A DNA stretch of 64,000 nt from Pseudoneurospora amorphoporcata (Eukaryota > Ascomycota > Sordariomycetes > Sordariales > Sordariaceae), in the NCBI GenBank assembly GCA_033297205.1, contig MU859085.1:62001-126000 (forward strand), given 5' to 3'. Below, piece by piece: positions 20,818 to 30,984 of the stretch (position 1 is its first letter; the number at the start of each line of letters is the position of its first letter). Under the pieces are notes generated by a model. It had not been told where the DNA came from and made no database searches. It worked only from the letters and a program-made list of their open reading frames with translations. Position numbers and translations under genes: made by a program.

Positions 20818-21921
20818 ATGACGACACCAAGGAGGGTTATCCACAAGGGTGGTCCCGCACATGCTCGAAAGGTGGCTGAGGGGTTCTACAACGCGTCAGA
20901 TATACAGTTCAGAGACCATTTCAGGATGGATAGGCCTACCTTTAATGCCCTTGTTGAATGGCTGAAAGTCTACACTGGACTCGCTCCCTCTCGCCATCAA
21001 ACGCCAGAACAGAAGGTGATGGTTGCTCTCTGGATACTCGGGCAAGCCCAGTCTCAGAGAGAGGCGTCTCATAAGTTCCACCTCAGTCTGAGCTCTGTGA
21101 ACTTGATCATGAAGGATATGCTGAACCGGTTGACTATCCTACACAAGGCGTTTGTTCGACTGCCGGAGGATAGTTACTTAGACCCCAAGATCGAACTGGA
21201 TCCACGGTTTAATGCCTTCAACGGTTGTATTAGTGCCATCGACGGCACACACGTAGCAGCTTACGTCCGCAAATCTCAGCAGCAACGGTGGCGCGATAGG
21301 AACGGCAACCTTACGCAGAACGTGTTCGTGGCAGTGAGGTTTAACCGCTCCTTCTCGTACGTATTAGCGGGCGCAGAAGGGTCGATCAACAATACCTCAC
21401 TTTACTCTCAAGCTTTCGGGCGGTCATTTCGCGTGCCAGAGGATCGATATTACATTATTGATATAAGGTTTAGTGTTAGACGAGGCATCGTGGTTCCCTT
21501 TGCCAACGTTAAATACCATCTCGAAGACTGGAGAAATGAGGATAGGAGGCCAGAGACTATAAAAGAGTTGTATAACTTACGCCACGCTCGGATTCGTATC
21601 GCGGTTGAGTATGCCTTCGGTATTGTGAAGAGGGTTTGGAAAATTGTACGGATTATGCCGTTTGAGTATGATATTGACAAGCAGATCAGTATTGTATACG
21701 CGGTGACGGGTCTTCATAATTTTATCATTGCTCAAAGGAAGGGCGCTGGGTTGAGTCGAGAGCAGGAGGGTGTAATGGAGGAAGCGAGACAGCGAGCGAG
21801 AAGGGTGGTGAGGGGCAAAACGTCCCGTCAAGTACGATATTATACCGCGACGGTCGCATGGAAGCAATACCAGAAATATCTGCAAATGAGGGAGAGAGAG
21901 GGGAATTCTGAGTCTGACTAG
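20818..21921 (+). CDS. PIF/Harbinger transposase (DDE_Tnp_4 type)
   Basis: A complete 367-residue frame from ATG to TAG catalyses cut-and-paste transposition of its element. It has an N-terminal helix-turn-helix-like region (about 30-110) and a DDE domain. The expected triad is visible: D142 in AIDGTHV, D215 in YYIIDIRF and E264 in AVEYAFGIVKR, with 48 residues between the last two, as in DD47-48E Harbinger enzymes. The conserved neighbourhood is altered: GSINNTSL carries Asn192 where related proteins usually have Asp, and the Gly-Asp-x-Gly around the second Asp is missing. These are the kind of changes that G-to-A mutation gives. The frame is open but activity is uncertain. Confidence 0.88.
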   Translation: MTTPRRVIHKGGPAHARKVAEGFYNASDIQFRDHFRMDRPTFNALVEWLKVYTGLAPSRHQTPEQKVMVALWILGQAQSQREASHKFHLSLSSVNLIMKDMLNRLTILHKAFVRLPEDSYLDPKIELDPRFNAFNGCISAIDGTHVAAYVRKSQQQRWRDRNGNLTQNVFVAVRFNRSFSYVLAGAEGSINNTSLYSQAFGRSFRVPEDRYYIIDIRFSVRRGIVVPFANVKYHLEDWRNEDRRPETIKELYNLRHARIRIAVEYAFGIVKRVWKIVRIMPFEYDIDKQISIVYAVTGLHNFIIAQRKGAGLSREQEGVMEEARQRARRVVRGKTSRQVRYYTATVAWKQYQKYLQMREREGNSESD

Positions 21922-22217
21922 TATAAGGATAAATCGCATATATATAAAAGAGAGAGATTTCTATATGTGTATATATATAAAGAGACGTGAAATATCAGAC
22001 ATCTGTATATACTTACTCAAAATTTACCCCTCTATTCTACCTTACTCTAACCCTCGAAATCTTTCCATTTATTTACATACATCCACCTCATTTCATTGCC
22101 ACACCCGTTATACTTTACTACGGTCATCGGGTTTGCCTCCAAAAAATCAAGTACTCTCATCATCTTCTCACCAGTTATCTTGCCAATAAACCGCTTCGAA
22201 ATATCCTCAACCGCCTT

Positions 22218-23447
22218 CTAGAAGGCAGCTGCACCTGGAAGCTCTAGTGCCGCCAGTACTGCCGCCGCCGTCACCATCCACTGGCTCAACCTCTCCTCAT
22301 CGCTATTGCTACGACCAGCGGTAGAGTTGACCTTTCGCGGGGTTCTCTTGTACTTAACAGAAACGGGATCCTCCACGTCATGAAGCGGGGTCCTATCTGG
22401 ATCAGTGAGCCGCGCTTCCCTCTGAACAGGAGTCTCACGTCTCTTTCGAGTAGATCCGACTTTCTCCTGTTCAACTTGAACTTCCCCTCCCTCATCTCCC
22501 CCATCATCATCCCCCTCCCTATCGGAGTCGCTGGAGCTGTTGCTAATATCGTCGTCCCGATCAGATCCATCTTCGCCCCCGCTTCCATTGCCTGCCTCGC
22601 GGATATGGTGACCGGCAACGCGCTCCTTCCTGAAGACCTCCTCGTATATATCCCGGTTGCCCAGTGGGGTAGTACGAAGCCAGTAATAGTTCTTCCGTTC
22701 GGTATTGTGGCGCGCAAAGAATCTATCCCAAATCTCCTCAGACGCGGTCGGTACATTATTCGACCAGTCATACCCAACCCCAGACGTCGTTATCAACTTC
22801 TTTCACATAACAAATCGCTTGCGTTCAGTATCGTACTTCTGTACGATTGCTTTGAGGGTCCATGGCTGGTTGGGATACCTCTCAATAGCCAAATCGAACA
22901 CATATTGCCAAGCTGGCCCGAACTTCTTAGTCTTGCCGCTCCTGAAAAGGCCAGCTGCCTTACACTCCCCGAACCAGACCATCATTTGATCAGTCATTTC
23001 ACGGGTATAAAGGATACGTTTAAGCGGAACCTTGGGAGTAGGAGCCTTGCGCTGGCGGGGCTTGCCAACAGCCCGCTTACGCTTAGTTCCCTGCGTTGAC
23101 TGCGACTCAGTCGACTGCGTTGATTGCGATTCAGTCGACTGCGTTGGAGACGGCTGATAAGAGGGCGGGGGCACATTTGCAGCGACCACATCTACACTGC
23201 TTTCACTGCTATTAGCCGTTTCGGTTGAATGAGGGCTGGCGTCAACACCAGTCTGATTGTCAACCTGTGGCTGGGCCTGTTGATTGCCAGTGGACTGAGG
23301 AGACTGGCTGTCGCTGGCGGGCATTTCGTCGGCGTCGGCAATCGAGGTATAAAGGTAGTCGTGAATGGAGAGGTCCCGGTCACTCACCCCAATCGAGGAC
23401 AGACTGACAGCCTCCTCGACTGGGATATTCTCGTTGTTGTTGTCCAT
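22218..23447 (-). pseudogene. Harbinger Myb/SANT-like DNA-binding protein with premature stop
   Basis: The minus-strand frame starts at ATG 23447 and runs to 22218, interrupted once by TGA at 22803-22805; the two halves are in the same frame. The first half has a Ser/Gln/Thr-rich N-terminus with ESQSTQ repeats, a basic stretch and a Myb/SANT-like domain (MMVWFGECKAAGLF, then VQKYDTERKRF). The second half continues it (SGVGYDWSNNVPTASEEIWD, then DIYEEVF) and ends Ser/Asp/Glu-rich. Related proteins usually have Trp next to the stop site, and TGG to TGA is a RIP-type change. These proteins help transposase import and end binding. Confidence 0.8.
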
Positions 23448-23647
23448 ATCGTTGGTTTGGCGGGCAAAAACGACATATATCCAACAAAGACGATATCAAC
23501 CGTCATCAACTTATCACGTGTGCAGAGCAAAGGCGGTGAGCCGGAAGCTACTAGACTAAACTAGAAATGTACAAGTCTCGAAAGTGGGCCTCGAACGCGG
23601 TACAACGACTTAGCGGCCTCCACTCTGGGCCTATAAAAGTCACAAAA

Positions 23648-23689
23648 TCCTGGACCGATGGACTGGTCGGTCAGTTATCGAACGGGGCC
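23648..23689. repeat. Harbinger right terminal inverted repeat
   Basis: The repeat ends GTCAGTTATCGAACGGGGCC and is followed by TAA at 23690. One mismatch to the left end occurs in the first 23 bases. Confidence 0.9.
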
Positions 23690-24275
23690 TAAAACCGACA
23701 ATCCGAGAAAGACCTCACCGCTCCCAACGACGACGGCCCCGGCCCAACCGGCCCTACCCTCCTGGACCAACCAATCCGGGCTAACGGCTAACCGCCAACG
23801 AGCCGAACCGACTCCACAGGCTACGCTACACCCTAAATTAGCCAAACAAGCCTTGCACCCCAACCCCACCCCGGCTACCCAGAAGCCGTCCAACCCGCCC
23901 GCCAAGGGCAACCCAAAACAGACCGAATGGCAGGAGGTCAAATCCAAGAAAAACATCAAAGGGACTAAGACGACCGTCCCTACTCAGGGTCATCAACCCG
24001 CTGCCCATAGAAATAGCTGTAGGTCTTTCCTTAGGCTTAAGGAAGACGCAGAACTTCGGAAAGCGACACCCGAAGGCATTATTTCATATATTACCGAGGA
24101 AGTGAAGTTTCCTCGCCACTAAATCAAACGAGTTTATCCCGTTCAATCAGGGTTCTATATCGAAACCGTTAAATCGGACCAATGACAACTCCTTGTGAAC
24201 CTTAGTAAGGAGGTCCCCCAATACGTCATCGAACTGGAGATTGAGACGGTTACGTAGTACCTTACTGGCGTTCCA
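23690..24275 (+). pseudogene. LINE ORF1/gag-like fragment, plus-strand copy
   Basis: The plus frame reads NPRKTSPLPTTTAPAQPALP, continues through a Lys-rich part and FLRLKEDAELRKATPEGI, meets a TAA, then resumes in frame as IKRVYPVQSGFYIETVKSDQ and, after a TGA, QLLVNLSKEVPQYVIELEIE into the spacer. The FLRL...IKRV...SGF pattern resembles ORF1 of fungal Tad-like non-LTR retrotransposons. Both stops fit C-to-T mutation of CAA and CGA. The family call is by resemblance only. Confidence 0.6.
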
Positions 24276-24738
24276 CCAGTATTGAACGGGGTAAACTCGT
24301 TTAATTTGGTGGCGAGGAAACTTCACTTCCTCGGTAATATATGAAATAATGCCTTCGGGTGTCGCTTTCTGAAGTTCCGCGTCTTCCTTAAGCCTAAGGA
24401 AAGACCTACAGCTATTTCTATGGGCAGCGGGTTGATGACCCTGAGTAGGGACGGTCGTCTTAGTCCCTTTGATGTTTTTCTTGGATTTGACCTCCTGCCA
24501 TTCGGTCTGTTTTGGGTTGCCCTTGGCGGGCGGGTTGGACGGCTTCTGGGTAGCCGGGGTGGGGTTGGGGTGCAAGGCTTGTTTGGCTAATTTAGGGTGT
24601 AGCGTAGCCTGTGGAGTCGGTTCGGCTCGTTGGCGGTTAGCCGTTAGCCCGGATTGGTTGGTCCAGGAGGGTAGGGCCGGTTGGGCCGGGGCCGTCGTCG
24701 TTGGGAGCGGTGAGGTCTTTCTCGGATTGTCGGTTTTA
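23690..24738. repeat. large inverted duplication, 458-bp arms, of a LINE gag-like sequence
   Basis: Arms 23690-24147 and 24281-24738 are reverse complements with matching length and no gap detected; the 133-bp spacer is single copy. At least four differences are visible and all are transitions (for example TAA against CAA in one codon and CGG against CAG in another). Both arms encode the same Pro/Thr-rich gag-like text. The left arm starts exactly at the Harbinger target duplication. Confidence 0.9.
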
Positions 24739-24941
24739 AAGAAAGAGGAGAGGAGTGCGTGAAGCTGTTCTCTCAAGGGGGCTGCCTCCCTCTTCTGTGC
24801 GGGGGTTTCAAGGCCTTTGTGAGCTTCGTCAATGGCCATAATGGTGATTTCCGCGACTTCGAGTCGCGCTTGGAGTCTCTCGATGAGCTCCTCGTTGGCT
24901 TTGCGTAGGGTGGCTACGATGTCGTCCCTAAAGGGCGCCAT
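24147..24941 (-). pseudogene. LINE ORF1/gag-like fragment, minus-strand copy
   Basis: From ATG 24941 the minus frame keeps an N-terminus that the other copy lacks: a charged helical segment (ATLRKANEELIERLQARLEV) followed by the shared Pro/Thr-rich part. The last about 45 residues are the spacer read backwards (from YPVQ onward), so the true C-terminus is lost at the inversion junction. It is therefore a rearranged 5' fragment of a gag-like gene. Confidence 0.6.
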
Positions 24942-25700
24942 CGTGGCCGCGGCGTCGAGTTTTACGGGCTCGGAGCCCTTCTCGAGGTAGTGGGAAGTGG
25001 TGATAGTTGCGATGGTGTTAAGGCGACAACTCAGGATACCCAGTCCTGATTGGTTTACTCTACGAAGAACGCTTCTGATTGGCCGGAGCCAGTTCAGAAA
25101 AATATTTTTCGGGAGAAGGTGTTTTCGGGGGAGAGTTGGTTCAAGGGATGGCTAGGTAGGCAGGTGCTGTATAGACCCGGACAGACAGACGTGAATTCCC
25201 CCTGTAACCATGTCGTCAGTGACCACTGGGTACGCTTTTCCTCTCCATACGTCGGGCGCCTTGACCCCTTTGCGTCGCTCGACCTAGGGGGCAGGTGTAG
25301 ATACTCAAAGTCAAGACCTTAGAATAACCCCTTGTTCAATCTTTAGTTCCGTTTGGATGTCAAGAGCGTCTCTTGCGCGTCCTGCACTCTTCGCAGGCCA
25401 AGGGGGCCCGTTTGCGTCTCCTAGGGAAATGCAGGGAGTTGTTGAATGGGCGCTTGGACCGTGCGCTAAACCTCGGCATACGAGAATTCCTGCATAGGTA
25501 CATCTACCTATCTACCTGCATGAAATCGTACTATTGATGGGGGTTGTGGAGTACAGAGCGGCGACGCATTCTCAATCATGATGCGTTTTTTAGACTTTAC
25601 AAGGTACGTAATTTTCTACAATTGTATCCTTTTTGAAATATGCTGAAAACGCCCACTATTGATTCCGGATAAATGTACTGACTTAAGCCGGTGGGTGGGC
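24942..25700. other. island right edge; no gene seen
   Basis: The first part is GC-richer and continues the LINE-like fragment upstream, so it may include its 5' UTR. From about 25580 the text is AT-rich. I see no open frame with family resemblance and no terminal repeats. Confidence 0.4.
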
Positions 25701-28700
25701 TCAGGTTCCAATGCCACATCCATTCGTAACTCCCTTTGGCAATTCCTTATGACGGACACCATCCACCTCAATGGCAGAGTCACCCGCAGTACTTCCGCCC
25801 TCCCCTTCTTTCTTCTTGCTGGCCGGCTCCTCTTGTTGCTTCACGGGAGCGGGTGGGTTAATTGGCTCTCCAAACGAGCCACCCGTATGACTGGGTCCGC
25901 CAGGAAGCTCATAGAAAGGAGGGAAGTCATCCGGCACCTGCGTTGACTTGAGAAGAGGCAATTGCTCGCCACCATACGTCGACTCCCCAAAGCCGTTGAA
26001 CATGACCTTCCACGTAGTCGGGAACGGAATCATTTCGTCCCATTCGGGAGTCATGTACGTGTCAGTCGCAGGGCATCGCAGTCTGTTGAGCTTGTACTTC
26101 TTCTTCAGCTCCTCGGCCTTGTCCGATTTATTGGCCGCTTTAGCCTCTGCGATCGCCTCCTCCACTTGGGCATTGATTTGTCGGATACGCTGCGGTGCCA
26201 TGAAGTTGGTGTATGTTGCGTACGACGAGTCGAGCGCAATCTTCTTCAGATTGCCTTGAGTGTCGTAGCCTCGTCTGAGGTCCTTGAGCTGAGCTAGGAC
26301 TTTGATCATGGCCGTCAGACTGTTCGCGGCGAGGTGTCTGGGGTGGTATTCAGTGAACCTCTCGGTGAAGCTGGTGTGGTAGGGGAGGTATTTGGTTTCC
26401 CAGGGCGGTGGCACGCCAGTGGCCGAGACATCGTCCTTGTGCTTCCGGTCACCGCAATGCTGAGTCAAAGCCAAGTGTTAGTAACGCCGTTTCTTCCCGG
26501 GCCTGTCTTTCGTGGTGGTGAGAGAACTTACAATGTCGCAGATGATCACCTCACCCTCCTCCACGCTCACCTTACTCCCATTCACCACACAACTCACGCG
26601 CGCCTTGCGTATAATGGGTAGCTTCACGCTCCTCCTCTGTTCCTTCAGGACGATTTTCTTGATATCGTCAAAGGTGTTGGCCGACACATCCCTAAACTCG
26701 GCCAACGCAAGATTCTGGATATGGAGCCAGTCGCAACTCTGCTCCGCCGTAGCTCCCGGCTTCCTTTTCTCGGCTGCCAGCGTGTACAGGCCAGTAAGGA
26801 ATGAGTTCAGAACCGACGTGAAGGCAAGAACCGAGTTATACGAGCTGTCAAGAGCAGTCAGCAGCAGAATGGCCGCCGCCCTACCAGCATCGTCCTTCTG
26901 CTCTTGCAAGACCTGTTCGGAAACCTTGAACCCCAGCTCGCTCATCGGGTTCTTGTCGCCGGCTGCCGACTTCCAGAACCATGATCCCACACTCTGGAGC
27001 GCCCGTGTGAGACGGAACTTATTCGCCTCGGCAACGTTCCCCTCGTCGAGCGTCAGTTCATAGAGGAATTTCACCGAGTCCTTGAACACCTTGCGCCGTT
27101 TCGGGAGCTTGGTCTCGTCGGCGTTGTACGAGAAGTAGACATGGCAGTTGGTGATGTGCCGGTAGATCTCGTCCTCCGAGTACCTCGCGTCAAGGTTGTC
27201 CTCTGACTTTACGAGATGCCCGAAACCAAGGAAGTCGGCAACATAGCGAGTGACGACGGGCATGGCAAAGTCTCTGGTGACATCGAGCTGGTAGACCGGA
27301 TCGGCCTTTGGCTTTTCTTGTCCCGGTTTCATCACGACGGATTCACGCTTGATGATATCTCTCATGAGGGTGGTGAAGTATGTCATCAAATCGTTGGTAT
27401 CGGTGTCGATATCTCCTTGGTGTTCGTTATGCGGCTTTCTACCATTATCTTTGTTATTGCCGTTTTCGCGCACGGCCAGAACCTCGGCGACCTTGGGGGG
27501 AAGAATATCGCCCTCAAGGCGGACGGGGTGAACGATGTTGTCCGAATCGTCATCCAGGACTGCCATGATTTGTTCAGGATTAGTGAGGATCTTGGGGTCG
27601 GCAGGCTTGCGAGGGTTTGAGGCTGAAGTGTCGAACGTTTGCGTGTCAGACTTCTTCGCGACAGGTGTGATGGCAAAGTCTTTGCCGTAGCCTTGCGCCG
27701 CAGCGTACTCGGCGTTCTTCTGGGCTGTATAGAAGGGGTGGAAGAAGCGGATCGACGTGCTTGGAAACCACTCCGGAAACGATCGCTGCAGAAGTCGATG
27801 GAACACGGAGCTCTTGAGCACATCGTTATCCGGGGTTACCTCCTTCATACCCCAGGAGGTGAGCGAGTGCGTGTTCCAGTCAACGGTGTAGAACCGATCC
27901 GACCGGACGAGGGTGATGGCATCGGAGAAGATGGCAGCCCACAACGCCGAATCGACATCACTCGGCCCTGGATCCGCATTCTGGCTCGCGTCCGACTCGC
28001 AGAAGACACCGGGATAAAGCTCAACCTTATCGGGGTGTTCATATAGGTCACGGAGTGCATTCTGGATCTCGACGCAGCCTGAGATGCTCTCAAAGGTTTC
28101 ATGACGCTTCATCCCGAAGAATTCACGGAAGTCGTTCAGCGTGCCAACCCCCCACTTGCGTGCCTGGATGATGCCCATGATCTCGACAGCTTTCAAGGAT
28201 CGTGGTACGTTCCTAGGGCCAAAGTTCGCTATTGCAGCCCGCGTTAGCATCTGATCAGTACTACCTAGCCAGGATCAACGGCGTGTGCACTTACAGATTG
28301 GCTCGTCCATCACCTTGGTAAGGTGTTCGACCATCTGCTCATCATTGAACAGTCTGGTAATTGGGTCTCGCTTGAAGGCCATCTTCTCCCTGGTTTCGTC
28401 ACCATCCTTATTCTTGAGTCCAAACTCGATGTCGTACGGTTGAATGACGGAGTCATTCTTCGCCCGCGCCCGCGCCTGGCCCATCTCCATGAGGAACTCC
28501 TGCAGCCCCATTTCCTTTGGGTTCCAGTCCGGCTGGGATTTTTTCACAAACAACTCCTCCAGATACTTTTCGAGGTAATCCTCATCACCCAGGGAGATGG
28601 CGCAGTGGAACCGATAGAGCAGGTTGAACTCCACCGTTACCTGGTTTCCCAGGCCCCGCGATACCTCCTTGGCTTTCGACTGGTTCACTCTCGGATCGAG

Positions 28701-30020
28701 GGTGAAGTTGGTGTCATACTGGTGGAAGCCCATCAGTGCCCGGAGGTAGTCGTGAATGGAGACTTGGATGTAGATGCCGCATGTGATCAGCCGAGCCGTG
28801 TGAAAGAGGTCGTCATCCAGCTTCTTCCAGGCTGCATCGTGGCCGTCATAGAAGGCTTGGACTTCCTCCTTGACTGGCTGGGCCTTGTCAATGAAGACTT
28901 GAAGGGCATTCGATGCATCTTCGAACTCCTTGGTGGAGACCCGGCCGTTGCTTTCAAAGGCCTGGTTGGCATGTTTGAATCTATCCAGGGCTTGCTGGTA
29001 GTCCTTGTCGTCCTTGAATTTATCTTTGACGAATTCCGTGACCGCCGCGAGGAGCTTGGCCTCCCGGAATTTTCTGGGGACCGAAAAGCGGCCATTTTCG
29101 TTGATGCGCCGAAGTTGTGTTGCTGCGTAGTTGTGGTACCGGTTGTACATGACCAGCATGATGCAAACACCCGGCGGTAGACGAAGCAGTCTGTCCTCTG
29201 CAAAGGTGTCCGGTTTGAGCAAGCCAAGACCATACTTGTCATCGCGAACCTTGCGCTGCATCTCCTCTGTGAAGCCGTACAGTGGCGACAGATCCAGGTA
29301 TGACGACGTATCCGAGATGCTCTTGTCAGTGTCATTGGTGCGGAAGATGTCGTGGATGATGATGATGGCATGGTAGACGAGCATGCTCGACAAGCCTGAC
29401 TGACTTGGACGTCCATTTTCCTCTCTTGCCATCAACTGGTCGAAAAGATCTCCCGGGTCTGGCAAGGCTCCGAGTGGATGGGTGATCGCAGGCACAGTTT
29501 TGGCGTAAGGAGCTCCAGCTTGGCCCAGGTGCGGATTTATGGCGCTGTTGAACTTGCCATCGGCGGTCCGGTACTTGAAAGCATCGCCCAAGTAACTCAG
29601 AGGCGGGTGCAACATGCGATCGTACTTGATCTTGACCTGCTCTTCAATGAACTCGTTCCTGGCGACACTGTTGTTCGACATGGACGCTATCAGCAATGCA
29701 CCAGCCTTGATGTCGAGGCCGTTTCCTTTGAGATAGTTCGCCAGGACTGCGGCCATGCTGGGTATGTTCTTGAGCTCCATAATTCTCGCCAAATCGTCCT
29801 TGAGCCCGACTTTGGGAACGACCTTGTCCTGCAGCGAGTCAGACTTCATGCCGGAAGTGTCGGTGCATCATGAACTTACCCTAATGAGTGCATCGCCGTG
29901 AAACCCGGCTAGATACCTTTGCTTGCTCAACGCCTCGTTCAACTTCTGCAGCTCAGCATTGCCAGCACAGTCCTTGTTTGCATGTCCCCCCAGGGGACGT
30001 TGCTCACCAGACGAAGACAT
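25701..30020 (-). CDS. Ppo-type fatty acid dioxygenase / P450-like fusion
   Basis: Minus-strand exons 29880-30020, 28295-29828, 26532-28228 and 25701-26459 sum to 4131 nt (1376 residues). The introns (51, 66 and 72 bp) have GTAAGT donors and clear branch sites, TACTAAC in the last. The N-terminal half is a haem peroxidase-like dioxygenase of the linoleate diol synthase/Ppo family, which makes hydroperoxy-oxylipins. Distal His is near 205 (IIHDIF), proximal His near 279 (MYNRYHNY), and the catalytic Tyr near 452 lies in YRFH instead of the usual YRWH. The C-terminal half is P450-like: EQRR fits ExxR, but the stretch before LTAMIKVLAQL reads TEYHPRHLAANS and has no haem Cys. That suggests no isomerase activity, as in 10R-DOX types. 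It is longer than the usual 1050-1150 residues. Confidence 0.88.
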
Positions 30021-30984
30021 GATGCTCTCGTTATCCAAAACCCAGTTGGATTACAAGGGACTTAGGGCGGCCGGAGTAAAGCTGAGAGCGAGAAACGAGA
30101 GGTTCGTAGAGTCTCTCTGTCCAGCTACTTCAGAGGCTCATTGAGTTGAGGATGGCCCGAGGTTTTAAAGGTTGTGAGTCCATCCTGATTCAGCTGAGAA
30201 ATTGGTTGCCCACTTTCAAAATGGGGCCGCAAGTATGACATCCCCATGACATCCACATGACATCAAAAGCATCGTCCCAAAAAGCCCACCTAGTAGGAAG
30301 TGCATCTACAACACATCCATCTTCATACAGATGCCTCTATCGAACGTATTAGGCTAGAACACCGTTTCCGGGTCCTTAGGTCTGCGTTGCCGTTGGATCC
30401 AGCGATCTCATGGCTAAACTTCCATTAGCTTGATTGCACCCACCGGTTCCGATGTCAGCTTGCAAGATCTCGCGAACAAGCCAATTACTGAACATTATAA
30501 CACTCCGCATTCGGTGCAAGTTGCCGATAGTTTGCATTTTCCACAGTGTTGTTGTGTCGGCAGCCACGGCAGTGTGGTCAAGAAAAAGTATTGAAGAAAA
30601 AATGGTTTGACTGGAGTAGTGGCCAGATGAAATCCAACCCGAAGCTCTATACTAACTAGCGTGGGGTCTCTCCTCCTCAAGCTTGGTCGGAAACGATAGG
30701 TAAGGGGCGCAAGCTAACGACAAGCTGAACCTGCAGTCGAAAGCAAATGCGTGTTGGCAGTTGCGATATCTAGTGGTCCTTGGGGTCCTCATTCGGGTCG
30801 TACGACAGCTTTGTTGACATGTAGACGTGCCCTTTCGGAAAAGAGAAGGCAACTGGACCTCGCGCTCTAGAACTATGCGCCAAGAACGTTGGGCACGCCT
30901 AATCACGTGTCGTTATAGTTAGACGATCATACTGGAGATTTAAAACAACAAATACCTACAGAAGCGATTGTCGAAATACATCCT
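30021..30984. other. upstream region of the dioxygenase gene
   Basis: This stretch lies between the dioxygenase start and the end of the decayed monooxygenase. A short direct repeat of ATGACATC with one-base variants occurs near 30235-30262. I see no other gene. Confidence 0.4.

Larger units (their letters stand above)
20342..23689 (+). mobile_element. PIF/Harbinger DNA transposon with TAA target duplication
   Basis: The 3348-bp element has 42-bp terminal inverted repeats (20342-20383 and 23648-23689). The outer 23 bp match except one base, then about 7 bp diverge and the inner 12-13 bp match again. It is flanked by TAA at 20339-20341 and 23690-23692, the 3-bp TWA duplication typical of PIF/Harbinger. 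It carries the two standard genes on opposite strands: a transposase (+) and a Myb/SANT-like protein (-). The left flank is Copia and the right flank is LINE-like, so the flanks do not join into one target. Confidence 0.9.
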
